Source of the DNA: DATBAK01 sp036787815
Lineage (GTDB): Bacteria; Actinomycetota; Acidimicrobiia; IMCC26256; PALSA-610
Reading direction: 5' to 3'
Length of the DNA stretch: 19,690 nucleotides
NCBI GenBank assembly: GCA_036787815.1
Contig: DAIQOP010000035.1
Location: 1 to 19,690 of the forward strand
In this document: piece by piece, positions 1 through 5,974 of the stretch
Layout: each line of letters begins with the position of its first letter
Position numbering within the stretch: position 1 is the stretch's first letter
Made by a program: the position numbers and the translations under genes
Notes under the pieces: model-generated
Seen by the model: only the letters and a program-made list of their open reading frames with translations
The model's database searches: none
Told to the model about the DNA's origin: nothing

Positions 1-319
1 CGCCCTTGCCGCCCTTGCGGCGGAAGGGATACGTGTGGCCGACGACCGCGGCGCTCCCGAGGAGGTAGGCCGCGGGTCGGCCCCCGGCGACCCGGCCGAT
101 CCCTGCGGCGGCGGCCCCCTTCGCGAAGTCGGCGAGGAGCACGATCGCGCCGTAACGCCAGCCGAGGATCCGGGCGACGTTGGAGGCCCCGGGATTCCCG
201 GATCCCTCGGCGAGGATGTCGTGCCCCTTCGCCTTCGCCACGAGCACCGCGCTCGGAAAGCAGCCCAGCACGTAACCGAACGGGATCAGGGCAACGGCGT
301 ACCAGGGCATCGAAGCCAT
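1..319 (-). CDS. plsY: Glycerol-3-phosphate acyltransferase PlsY (3' end beyond the window edge)
   Basis: PlsY is an integral inner-membrane enzyme that transfers an acyl group from acyl-phosphate to sn-glycerol-3-phosphate, the first step of phospholipid synthesis. Only the first 106 residues are present; the reading frame is still open at base 1. Visible family motifs are the first loop SGNPGASN (residues 40-47), DFAKG (64-68, the LDxxKG position), and GHTYPF followed by KGGKG (94-106), the phosphate-binding region. Hydrophobic stretches at about 7-30 and 55-75 fit the first membrane segments. The start is ATG at 319; a second ATG lies three codons in (310) and cannot be excluded. There is only a weak G-rich stretch upstream. 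The gene diverges from the CIRCE-controlled gene to its right, sharing a spacer of about 120 bp. Identification rests on motif recognition and is strong. Confidence 0.93.
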   Translation of the reverse strand, partial: MASMPWYAVALIPFGYVLGCFPSAVLVAKAKGHDILAEGSGNPGASNVARILGWRYGAIVLLADFAKGAAAAGIGRVAGGRPAAYLLGSAAVVGHTYPFRRKGGKG

Positions 320-356
320 CTTGGCACCCCCGGTGCGGGGCATCGGTGGGTCGCGG

Positions 357-362
357 TACGAT
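357..362 (+). promoter_or_regulatory. Candidate -10 box (TACGAT) for the CIRCE-controlled gene
   Basis: TACGAT fits the actinobacterial -10 pattern TANNNT and abuts the CIRCE element, so the expected transcription start would lie inside the operator, the usual geometry for HrcA repression. No convincing -35 box was found, so the call is tentative. Confidence 0.35.
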
Positions 363-389
363 TTAGCACTCCCTCGTCGAGAGTGCCAG
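363..389 (+). promoter_or_regulatory. CIRCE operator (HrcA-binding inverted repeat)
   Basis: The sequence reads TTAGCACTC, nine bases, GAGTGCCAG. The CIRCE consensus is TTAGCACTC-N9-GAGTGCTAA, so the left arm matches 9 of 9, the spacer length is exact, and the right arm matches 7 of 9. HrcA binds CIRCE to repress chaperone genes such as groES/groEL until heat shock. The site lies 53 bp before the ATG at 443 and directly after a TANNNT box. It also lies between the divergent plsY start (319) and the zinc-ribbon gene, but its orientation and position favour control of the latter. Confidence 0.88.
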
Positions 390-442
390 CACGGCACGCG
401 GCAGCGACACCGAGCAGAACCCAGCAGAAGCGGACCGATCCG

Positions 443-853
443 ATGCCGACCTACGACTACCGCTGCGCCAAGTGCGGTGAGGACCTCGAGGTGTACCAGT
501 CGTTCTCCGAGGAGCCGCTGAAGAAGCACGCCGGCTGCGGCGGCAAGCTCACGAAGGTGCTCTCGTCGGTCGGGATCGTGCTGAAGGGCTCGGGCTTCTA
601 CAAGACCGACAACCGCGAGTCGAGCAAGGCCCGGAGCAAGGCGCGCGAGGAGTCCTCGGCGTCGTCGTCGAGCGATTCGTCGACGTCGTCGACGAGCGGG
701 AGCGGCTCGGGTTCCTCCGATTCCGGATCGTCGTCGGATTCGTCGAAGTCGTCCGGCGACTCGTCGAAGTCGTCGGGCGAGAAGAAGAACACCGAGAAGA
801 AGAGCGGCGACAAGAAGAGCGGCGAGAAGAAGTCGCCGGTCAAATCTGCGTGA
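443..853 (+). CDS. FmdB-family zinc-ribbon protein, Ruc-like (redox-regulated chaperone type)
   Basis: The 136-residue protein has an N-terminal FmdB/CxxC zinc ribbon (about residues 1-55) and a disordered tail. C8-x2-C11 form the first knuckle; the second is H29-A-G-C32, so the ribbon is C2HC and not four-cysteine. It continues into GIVLKGSGFYKTD, typical of this family. Residues from about 57 on are low-complexity: a Ser/Gly/Asp run, then Lys/Glu/Ser repeats. This architecture and the HrcA-type operator match Mycobacterium tuberculosis Rv0991c (Ruc), an HrcA-regulated, oxidation-activated chaperone that keeps clients soluble for Hsp70. The function here is inferred from that resemblance. 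The start is ATG at 443, where the ribbon begins; a longer in-frame extension back to base 35 would run across the operator and plsY and is rejected. The stop overlaps the next start. Confidence 0.9.
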   Translation: MPTYDYRCAKCGEDLEVYQSFSEEPLKKHAGCGGKLTKVLSSVGIVLKGSGFYKTDNRESSKARSKAREESSASSSSDSSTSSTSGSGSGSSDSGSSSDSSKSSGDSSKSSGEKKNTEKKSGDKKSGEKKSPVKSA

Positions 854-1650
854 GCCCGCCGGTCGGGATCTTCGGCGGCTCGGGTTTCTCGAAGTTCCTC
901 GACGACGTCGAGCACCGCGACGTCGAGACGCCGTTCGGCCCACCCAGCGCCCCCGTCGCGATCGGTCGGATCGGAGACCGCACGGTCGCGTTCGTGCCCC
1001 GTCACGGTGTCCACCACGAGCTCGCGCCGCACCGGGTTCCGGCGAAGGCGAACCTCTGGGCGATGCGCAGCCTCGGCGTTCGCCAGGTGATCGGGCCGTG
1101 CGCCGCCGGTTCGCTGCGAGGTGAGATCGCGCCCGGCGACTTCGTCGTGCTCGATCAGCTCGTCGACCGCACGTGGGGCCGGCCCGACACGTACTACGAC
1201 GCGGGGCACGCGCATCACGTGTCGTTCGCCGATCCGTACTGCCCCGAGCTCGGTCCGCTCGCGACGGCGGCGGCCGCGCGCCTCGGGATCACGATGCACG
1301 CACGCGGCACCGTGGTGGTCGTGCAGGGCCCGCGGTTCTCGACGCGCGCCGAGTCGCGCTGGTACCGCTCGGAGGGCTGGGACGTCGTGAACATGACCCA
1401 GTACCCGGAGTCGTACCTCGCACGCGAGCTCGGCCTCTGCTACCTCGGGATCGCGCTCATCACCGACTACGACACGGGAGTCGACGACGACCCCACCGTC
1501 ACCCCCGTCACGATGGACCAGGTCTTCTCGTTCTTCGACGACAACCTGCACCGGCTCCGCCAGTTCCTCGTCGATCTCGTGCCGACGCTGCCCACGGAGC
1601 CGGCCTGCGAGTGCGCCGCCGCCGAGGGCCCGCTCGAGCACTACGAGTAG
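850..1650 (+). CDS. mtnP: S-methyl-5'-thioadenosine phosphorylase (MTAP/PNP family)
   Basis: The 266-residue enzyme should cleave 5'-methylthioadenosine with phosphate to adenine and methylthioribose-1-phosphate in methionine salvage; some relatives act on 6-oxopurine nucleosides. Visible motifs are GIFGGSGF near the N-terminus (phosphate loop), PRHGVHHELAPHRVPAKANLWA, CAAGSL, DQLVDRT, VVQGPRFSTRAES, VNMTQYPESYLARE and ITDYDTG; in human MTAP the equivalent TDYD aspartate contacts the base. The start is GTG at 850 and its last two bases lie in the TGA of the upstream zinc-ribbon gene, so translation is probably coupled and both genes may respond to the CIRCE operator. A cysteine-rich end (ACECAAAEG) is present. 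Assignment to the family is firm; the exact purine specificity is not proven by sequence alone. Confidence 0.87.
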   Translation: MSPPVGIFGGSGFSKFLDDVEHRDVETPFGPPSAPVAIGRIGDRTVAFVPRHGVHHELAPHRVPAKANLWAMRSLGVRQVIGPCAAGSLRGEIAPGDFVVLDQLVDRTWGRPDTYYDAGHAHHVSFADPYCPELGPLATAAAARLGITMHARGTVVVVQGPRFSTRAESRWYRSEGWDVVNMTQYPESYLARELGLCYLGIALITDYDTGVDDDPTVTPVTMDQVFSFFDDNLHRLRQFLVDLVPTLPTEPACECAAAEGPLEHYE

Positions 1651-1715
1651 CGGCAGCGACACACTCGACTCACCTCGGTTCCGGACCGCCCCTTGCCAGG
1701 CGAGAGAAGCTTTCA

Positions 1716-1760
1716 AGGCTTATCGAGGTTTATCGCATCTTGATAAACCTCGATAAGCCT
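1716..1760. repeat. Perfect 19-bp inverted repeat with phased GATAA/TTATC boxes
   Basis: The left arm AGGCTTATCGAGGTTTATC (1716-1734) is the exact reverse complement of the right arm (1742-1760), with a 7-base spacer. Inside, TTATCG occurs at 1720 and 1730, and GATAA at 1742 and 1752, with a further GATAA just outside at 1761. Spacing is therefore 10, 10 and 9 bp, on one face of the helix. The block is AT-rich in a GC-rich genome and ends 14 bp before the ATG of the ATPase gene. It looks like a protein-binding site. It is not a good terminator for mtnP because no T-run follows, though a stem could form in RNA. Confidence 0.9.
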
Positions 1761-1768
1761 GATAATCT
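1740..1768 (+). promoter_or_regulatory. Promoter of the AAA+ ATPase gene, embedded in the inverted repeat
   Basis: TTGATA (1740-1745) matches the -35 consensus at 5 of 6. Seventeen bases later TAATCT (1763-1768) fits TANNNT; the overlapping GATAAT (1761-1766) is an alternative -10 with 15-base spacing. Either would start transcription at or next to the ATG at 1775, and no Shine-Dalgarno sequence is visible, so the mRNA is probably leaderless. The -35 lies in the spacer and right arm of the palindrome, so a protein bound there would block the promoter. Confidence 0.55.
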
Positions 1769-1774
1769 CCCGCC

Positions 1775-2992
1775 ATGGACCCACGCAGGAACCCATACAC
1801 ACCGAACGCGGGCGCGCCGCCCCCAGTTCTTGCGGGGCGCGACGATCAGCTGGTCACGTTCGAGCTGTTGCTTCAGCGCATGCTCGACGGTCGGACGGAA
1901 CAGTCAATGATCATCACCGGGCTACGTGGCGTCGGAAAGACGGTTCTACTCGGGGAATTTCGCAAGCGCGCCACGACGATGGACTGGGTCGTCATCGAAC
2001 TCGAGATTGCGAAGCACACACCGGAAGAGTTTCGCAAGGACATTGCGCGTGAAGCTAGGCGAGCGCTCTTCACCATCGCCCCGATGACCAAGTGGCGCGA
2101 GAAGGCCCGTCGCGCCGCGGCAGTTCTGAAGTCGTTCACACTGACCGTCGCTCCAGACGGCTCCCTGTCGGTTGGCCTCGGCAATGACAGCGCTCCGGGC
2201 TCCGCCGACAGTGGATCACTCGATGCCGACCTTACGGACCTCCTACTCGCCCTTGGCGAGGCTGCACGGGAACATGACACTGGCGTTGTACTGCTGATCG
2301 ATGAGATACAGGCGCTCTCAAAGCCCGAACTTGAAGCATTGATCGCTGCGATCCACAAGACGGTCCAGCGCACGTTGCCAATCACGATGGTCGCTGCGGG
2401 CCTTCCGCAGCTTCCCGAACTTGTCGGAGAGGCGAAGTCCTACGCCGAGCGCCTCTTCAAGTTTCCGGCGATCGGCCAGTTGAACGCAACCGACGCGTAC
2501 GAAGCACTTGTCGAGCCTGCCGTGGAAGAAGAGGCCTCGTACGACGACGACGCGGCGGCCTTCATCATCGAATACACGGAGGGTTATCCGTACTTCATCC
2601 AGGAGTATGGCAAGGCCGTGTGGGATCTGGCCGTCGGTCCGAACGTTTCGCTAGCGGAGGCCCGCGCTAGCCAGAAGGCAGTCGAGGACAAGTTGGACAG
2701 TGGTTTCTTCAAGGTGCGGATCGACCGTACGACGGATCTGGAGCGCGCCTACCTCAGGTGCATGGCCGAACTGGGTCCGGAACCCCAATCGGCAAGCAGC
2801 GTCGCGGCGCTCATGCAGAGGCAATCGAACCAGGTAGGTCCGACGCGTGCGCGGCTGATCGAAAAAGGGCTTCTGTACAACACGCCAAGCTGGGGCTACG
2901 CGGCGTTCACAGTGCCACAGTTCGACCGGTACCTGAAGCGCTGCGTCCCGCTTCGGATACCCGAACCGAGGACTCGCAAGAAGAAGCCCTGA
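1775..2992 (+). CDS. Solitary AAA+ ATPase with C-terminal winged helix (Orc1/Cdc6- or archaeal-ATPase-like)
   Basis: The 405-residue protein begins with NPYTPNAGAPPPVLAGRD (6-23), a conserved-looking leader before the P-loop. Walker A is GLRGVGKT (49-56), Walker B is VVLLIDE (171-177) followed by IQAL, and GYPYFIQEY (270-278) is a lid-domain motif seen in ATPase_2/AAA_16 proteins. Residues about 335-390 resemble a winged helix-turn-helix (SVAALM, then TRARLIEKGLLY, then FTVPQFDRYLKR), and the tail is basic (TRKKKP). An AAA core plus winged helix is the layout of Orc1/Cdc6-type DNA-binding ATPases. No partner gene, nuclease or transposase is adjacent. One hand-counted 60-base line (1921-1980) is 60% G+C, against 73% for a line in the APH gene (17281-17340), suggesting transfer. 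The biological role is unknown; autoregulation through the upstream palindrome is inferred. Confidence 0.87.
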   Translation: MDPRRNPYTPNAGAPPPVLAGRDDQLVTFELLLQRMLDGRTEQSMIITGLRGVGKTVLLGEFRKRATTMDWVVIELEIAKHTPEEFRKDIAREARRALFTIAPMTKWREKARRAAAVLKSFTLTVAPDGSLSVGLGNDSAPGSADSGSLDADLTDLLLALGEAAREHDTGVVLLIDEIQALSKPELEALIAAIHKTVQRTLPITMVAAGLPQLPELVGEAKSYAERLFKFPAIGQLNATDAYEALVEPAVEEEASYDDDAAAFIIEYTEGYPYFIQEYGKAVWDLAVGPNVSLAEARASQKAVEDKLDSGFFKVRIDRTTDLERAYLRCMAELGPEPQSASSVAALMQRQSNQVGPTRARLIEKGLLYNTPSWGYAAFTVPQFDRYLKRCVPLRIPEPRTRKKKP

Positions 2993-3087
2993 CCCGCTAG
3001 ATCAGGTTTGCCTTCACCACTCAGCCGCAACCGAGTGAGTCATGTAAGTCGCTTCCTGAGTAGCCTGAGCCGCTGCTCCACGCGCTT

Positions 3088-3120
3088 CCCCCGATTCTTG
3101 ATCGCGCCCGATCTCGGGGG
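3088..3120 (+). promoter_or_regulatory. Hairpin that would cover the ribosome binding site of the SAF-domain gene
   Basis: CCCCCGA (3088-3094) is the exact reverse complement of TCGGGGG (3114-3120), with a 19-base loop. The G-run at 3116-3120 is also the only Shine-Dalgarno-like sequence for the ATG at 3128 (7-base spacing). The rest of the 2993-3127 spacer shows only a weak CACTC/GAGTG dyad (3018-3037). Confidence 0.35.
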
Positions 3121-3127
3121 TCAGCTC

Positions 3128-3832
3128 ATGCACCGCACGTCTCTGCTCCGCACTCCGCGCGCCCGCGCCACCCAGATCGCGGCGGTACTCGTCGCGCTCC
3201 TCACCGTGCGGGTCGTCGCCGGCGATCTCTCGGCACTGCACCGGGGGGCGCGCCGATTCGGCGCGACCCGTGCGGTCGTCGTCGCTCGCGCCGACCTCGC
3301 GCTCGGCACACGCGTACGCGTGGGCGACGTCCGGGTCGTCGATCTCCCGACCGCGGCCGCCGCTCCGGGCGCGTTGGCGCGCGCGGTCGACGCGGTGGGG
3401 CGGGTCGTCGCCGTGCCGGTGCTGGCCGGATCCACGATCGTCGACCGCGCGCTCGCGCCGCGGCGGCGCGACGGGCTCGGTGGGATCGTCGCGCCCGGCC
3501 GGCGCGCGGTGCGGGTGACCGCTGCCGACGGGCTGCGCCCCGATCTCGGGAGCATCGTCGACGTCCTCGCCACGCTCGACAGCCGCGACGTCGGCGGAAC
3601 GGTCGAGCCGACGGTCGTGGTGGCCCGGGCGGCGCGAGTGCTCGCCGTCGATGCAGCTCCGTCGGGCCACGACGGCGGCGGGGCGAACGACCGGGTCGGG
3701 GTCGTCGTGCTCGTCACGGTGGCCGAGGCGAGCCACATCGCCGACGCGAGCGCGCGTGGCGCGCTGATGCTCGCGCTCGATCCGCCCGAGGAGGCGTGCG
3801 GCGCGAGCCCGCCGGTATCGTGCCGCCCGTGA
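3128..3832 (+). CDS. Membrane-anchored SAF-domain protein (CpaB/RcpC-like), orphan
   Basis: The 234-residue protein has a short basic N-terminus, one membrane segment (about 15-32) and then an SAF-like domain (about 46-110: VVVARADLALGTRVRVGDV, then GRVVAVPVLAGSTIVDRAL). A second beta-rich part follows (AVRVTAADGLRPDLGSIVDVLAT). This is the layout of CpaB/RcpC, the periplasmic Flp/Tad pilus assembly factor. No Tad or Flp gene is in the window, so a pilus role is uncertain. ATG 3128 is preferred over the upstream in-frame ATG at 3008: the extra 40 residues are Ser/Arg-rich and unlike a domain, while 3128 has a G-run in place and a basic stretch directly before the membrane segment. The stop overlaps the next gene's GTG, suggesting one transcript. 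The final residues (SPPVSCRP) look like unselected read-through into that overlap. Confidence 0.65.
   Translation: MHRTSLLRTPRARATQIAAVLVALLTVRVVAGDLSALHRGARRFGATRAVVVARADLALGTRVRVGDVRVVDLPTAAAAPGALARAVDAVGRVVAVPVLAGSTIVDRALAPRRRDGLGGIVAPGRRAVRVTAADGLRPDLGSIVDVLATLDSRDVGGTVEPTVVVARAARVLAVDAAPSGHDGGGANDRVGVVVLVTVAEASHIADASARGALMLALDPPEEACGASPPVSCRP
3816..3821 (+). promoter_or_regulatory. Candidate -10 box (TATCGT), 7 nt before the HAD start
   Basis: TATCGT fits TANNNT and sits seven bases before the GTG at 3829, the distance expected for a leaderless mRNA. It would give the HAD gene its own promoter inside the end of the upstream gene. No -35 was identified. Confidence 0.3.
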
Positions 3833-4608
3833 TCAAAGCGGTGATCTTCGACTACGGCGGCGTGATCTCGAGCCCGCTCTTTCGCGGCATCGGCGACTTC
3901 GAGGCCGCGGAGGGCTACCGCAAGGGCTCGCTGCTGCAGCTGCTCTTCGGCGAGACGCACTACATCGGCGTCCACGGCCGCTCGGTGGCCGACGAGGTTG
4001 CGGCCGACGAGGTTGCGGCCGACGAGGTTGCGGCCGACGAGATGGTCGTCGACGAGCTCGCGAGCGACCCCGATTCACTCGAAGCCGAGGGCGAAGCCGA
4101 CGACGTCCCCGCGTGGCACCGGCTCGAGCGCGGCGAGATCGACATGGCGGCCTACTACGGCATCATCATGGAGCGGGCTCCGCGCGTGCTCGGCCGCGGC
4201 ATCGATTTCGACGCCTACAGCCGCTTCATGCGCTCGAGCGCGCCCGGTGTGCACTGGCAGGTCGTGCACCGCATCCGCGATCTGCGGGGCACCGTGAAGC
4301 TCGGGCTCCTCACCAACAACGTCAAGGAGTTCGGCGAGCACTGGCGCTCGACGTTCCCCATCGACGAGCTGTTCGAGGTGATCGTCGACTCGAGCCACGT
4401 CGGCATGCGCAAACCCGACCCGGAGATCTACCTCCTCACCTGCGAGCAGCTCGCGGTCGATCCCGGTGAAGCGGTGTTCGTCGACGACAACGCCGACAAC
4501 GTCGCCGCGGCGCGCGCCCTCGGCATGGAGACCGTCCACTTCGGCGACGACCCGCGAGTCGCGCTCGCCGAGCTCGACGCCATCCTCGAACGTCGCGGTC
4601 TCGCCTAG
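3829..4608 (+). CDS. HAD-superfamily hydrolase (subfamily IA, ACAD10/epoxide-hydrolase N-domain type)
   Basis: The 259-residue protein carries all four HAD motifs: FDYGG (nucleophile D8), LLTNN (motif II), MRKPDPEIY (motif III lysine) and VFVDDNADN (motif IV). The usual DxD is D-Y-G here, as in the FDxGGV group that includes dehalogenase-like and ACAD10 N-terminal HAD domains; whether it is a phosphatase is therefore open. The cap region holds an acidic insertion with a five-residue repeat (ADEVA; residues 54-71) and DELASDPDSLEAEGEADD after it. The start is GTG 3829, giving MIKAVIFDYGGV; it overlaps the TGA of the SAF gene and follows a TANNNT box by 7 nt. In-frame GTGs at 3796 and 3820 are less likely. 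The gene converges on the lipase with a 13-base gap, and no terminator is visible there. Confidence 0.9.
   Translation: MIKAVIFDYGGVISSPLFRGIGDFEAAEGYRKGSLLQLLFGETHYIGVHGRSVADEVAADEVAADEVAADEMVVDELASDPDSLEAEGEADDVPAWHRLERGEIDMAAYYGIIMERAPRVLGRGIDFDAYSRFMRSSAPGVHWQVVHRIRDLRGTVKLGLLTNNVKEFGEHWRSTFPIDELFEVIVDSSHVGMRKPDPEIYLLTCEQLAVDPGEAVFVDDNADNVAAARALGMETVHFGDDPRVALAELDAILERRGLA
3988..4041 (+). repeat. In-frame 15-bp tandem repeat, 3.6 copies
   Basis: The unit GCCGACGAGGTTGCG is repeated exactly at 3988, 4003 and 4018, with nine more matching bases at 4033. It encodes ADEVA three times, then ADE, within the cap insertion of the HAD protein. Being a multiple of three, gain or loss of copies keeps the frame. 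Copies are identical at third positions, which suggests recent slippage expansion. Confidence 0.95.
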
Positions 4609-4621
4609 CGGTTCGCGGTCC

Positions 4622-5812
4622 TCAGGGGGTCTTCGAACAGCCGTCGGCCGCGGGTCTGCCGGCGAACCGGTCCTCGATCCAGTGCGCGGCGTCGCCCAAC
4701 GAAGCCTTGTATCCCCCACCGTGGTCCTGGCCGGGATAGGTCTTCACCTCGACCGGCGTGCCGAGCGCGCACGCGCGCTTGCGCCACGCTTCGGTGACCG
4801 ACGGCGCCACGAGCTCGTCGGCGAGGCCCTGCAACGCCAGGACGGGAAATTCGATCTTCACGTTCCCCGGCGTGTTCTTCGTGAGCAACTCGGGCCAGGG
4901 GGCAACGTCGAGTGGGTTCTTGGTGAACACCGTCATCTTCGGGTCGGCGAACGCCTTCACCACCCCGTCGGAACACACCTGTTCGACCTTCGCGCGACCG
5001 AGCGCATAGGCGGCCGGCGTGAGGAGCACCTTCGGATCGGCGCGCGGATCGGCTGCGGCGAACCCGAAGCCGCCCATGACCGCCAACCCGCGGACCGAGG
5101 GCAGCCGGGTCGCCACAGGTAGGAGCAGCTTGAGGTCGCCGACGGGAGCTCCGGCGACGTCGCCGACGACGTGCAGATCCGGGGCGTAGCTCGGCGCGAT
5201 CTGGCCTGCGAACAACGCCGCGTGGCCGCCTTGGGAGTAGCCGTAGATCGCGACGTTCGCGCTCGCGTGCGCGCCGGGGAACTGCCGAGCGGCGCGAGCC
5301 GCATCGAGCACGCCACGCCCCTCGCTCTCACCGACGAGGTACGGGTGCAGCCCCGGCGTGCCGAGCCCCTCGTAATCGGTCGCGACGACGACGTACCCGT
5401 CCTTCACGAACTCCGCGATGTCGGGGAGCGTCGACGCGACGTCCTTGGCCTTCGACGGAGCGCAGATATCCGCCGTCCCGGTCGTGCCGTGCGCCCATGT
5501 CACGATCGGGCGCCCGCCGGCGCGCGCCGATCCGTTCGGGACGACGAGCACACCGGACACCACGATGTCACGACCCTCCACCGACCGCGACGTGTACAAG
5601 ATCCTCCAGGCACGCGCTCCCGCCGGAGCATCGATCGCCTGCGACCAGATCAGTGTTCCCGGGCCGCCACCCGGTCTCGTCGCCGGGCCCGCGTAGAACG
5701 CGTCACCCGCGGGCGCGACCGTCGTCGGCCCGCTCACCGTCGACGACTTGGCGCTCGAGCACCCCGTGGCGATGGCCACGAAGACAGCGATGAGGACCAG
5801 CGTTCGTCTCAC
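4622..5812 (-). CDS. Secreted lipase/esterase lipoprotein (secretory lipase, LIP family)
   Basis: The 396-residue alpha/beta hydrolase begins with MRRTLVLIAVFVAIATGC, a short lipoprotein signal with C18 as probable lipidation site, followed by a Ser/Thr linker, so it should be anchored outside the membrane. The catalytic set is S193 in GYSQGG, D332 in GLADELV and H364 in GQDHGGG. TWAHGTTG supplies the oxyanion region, and TDYEGLGTPG is characteristic of the LIP (PF03583-type) lipases. Likely substrates are acyl esters or lipids. GTG 5812 is chosen over an upstream TTG (5839) because it gives a compact signal peptide and lies 6 nt after a TANNNT box. C117, C280, C348 and C392 could form disulfides. 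It converges on the HAD gene and stands alone on its strand. Confidence 0.9.
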   Translation of the reverse strand: MRRTLVLIAVFVAIATGCSSAKSSTVSGPTTVAPAGDAFYAGPATRPGGGPGTLIWSQAIDAPAGARAWRILYTSRSVEGRDIVVSGVLVVPNGSARAGGRPIVTWAHGTTGTADICAPSKAKDVASTLPDIAEFVKDGYVVVATDYEGLGTPGLHPYLVGESEGRGVLDAARAARQFPGAHASANVAIYGYSQGGHAALFAGQIAPSYAPDLHVVGDVAGAPVGDLKLLLPVATRLPSVRGLAVMGGFGFAAADPRADPKVLLTPAAYALGRAKVEQVCSDGVVKAFADPKMTVFTKNPLDVAPWPELLTKNTPGNVKIEFPVLALQGLADELVAPSVTEAWRKRACALGTPVEVKTYPGQDHGGGYKASLGDAAHWIEDRFAGRPAADGCSKTP

Positions 5813-5818
5813 GGCCGA

Positions 5819-5824
5819 AAGGTA
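5819..5824 (-). promoter_or_regulatory. Candidate leaderless -10 box (TACCTT) of the lipase gene
   Basis: On the minus strand TACCTT is followed by six bases and then the GTG at 5812. No Shine-Dalgarno sequence is present, and no convincing -35 was found. Confidence 0.4.
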
Positions 5825-5834
5825 CAGCAGGGTC

Positions 5835-5849
5835 GGCAACGCCGTTGCC
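5835..5849. repeat. Short perfect palindrome upstream of the lipase gene
   Basis: GGCAAC-GCC-GTTGCC has 6-bp arms with a 3-base spacer and ends about 10 bp upstream of the lipase -10 box, where an operator could sit. It is short enough to occur by chance. The rest of 5850-5974 shows nothing recognisable. Confidence 0.4.
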
Positions 5850-5974
5850 CCGGGGTGTACGTCGAGCGGCCTCTCAAGGTCGCGCCGGTTCGTGCCGAGA
5901 CATCGACGGGCGGAGGACCGCCCTCACCGGAGCTGCGTAGGACGCCGGAAGACCGTGGGAATGTGGGTGGTGAG

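Noticed and set aside
35..442. In-frame N-terminal extension of the zinc-ribbon gene (back to base 35)
   Set aside because: It would be antisense to plsY and run through the CIRCE operator; the conserved domain starts exactly at ATG 443.
1716..1760. Reading the palindrome as a rho-independent terminator of mtnP
   Set aside because: No T-run follows, the internal boxes are phased, and it overlaps a promoter for the next gene; a terminator role is at most secondary.
3008..3127. Upstream ATG 3008 for the SAF-domain gene
   Set aside because: The extra 40 residues are Ser/Arg-rich with no family features, and 3128 has a G-run ribosome site and a proper signal-anchor start.
3960..4145. Minus-strand frames with Ser/Ala or Arg/Pro repeats over the HAD repeat region
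   Set aside because: They are by-products of the 15-bp tandem repeat read in other frames.
5835..5849. Palindrome GGCAAC-GCC-GTTGCC as a defined operator
   Set aside because: Six-base arms in GC-rich DNA are expected by chance; kept only as a low-confidence repeat.
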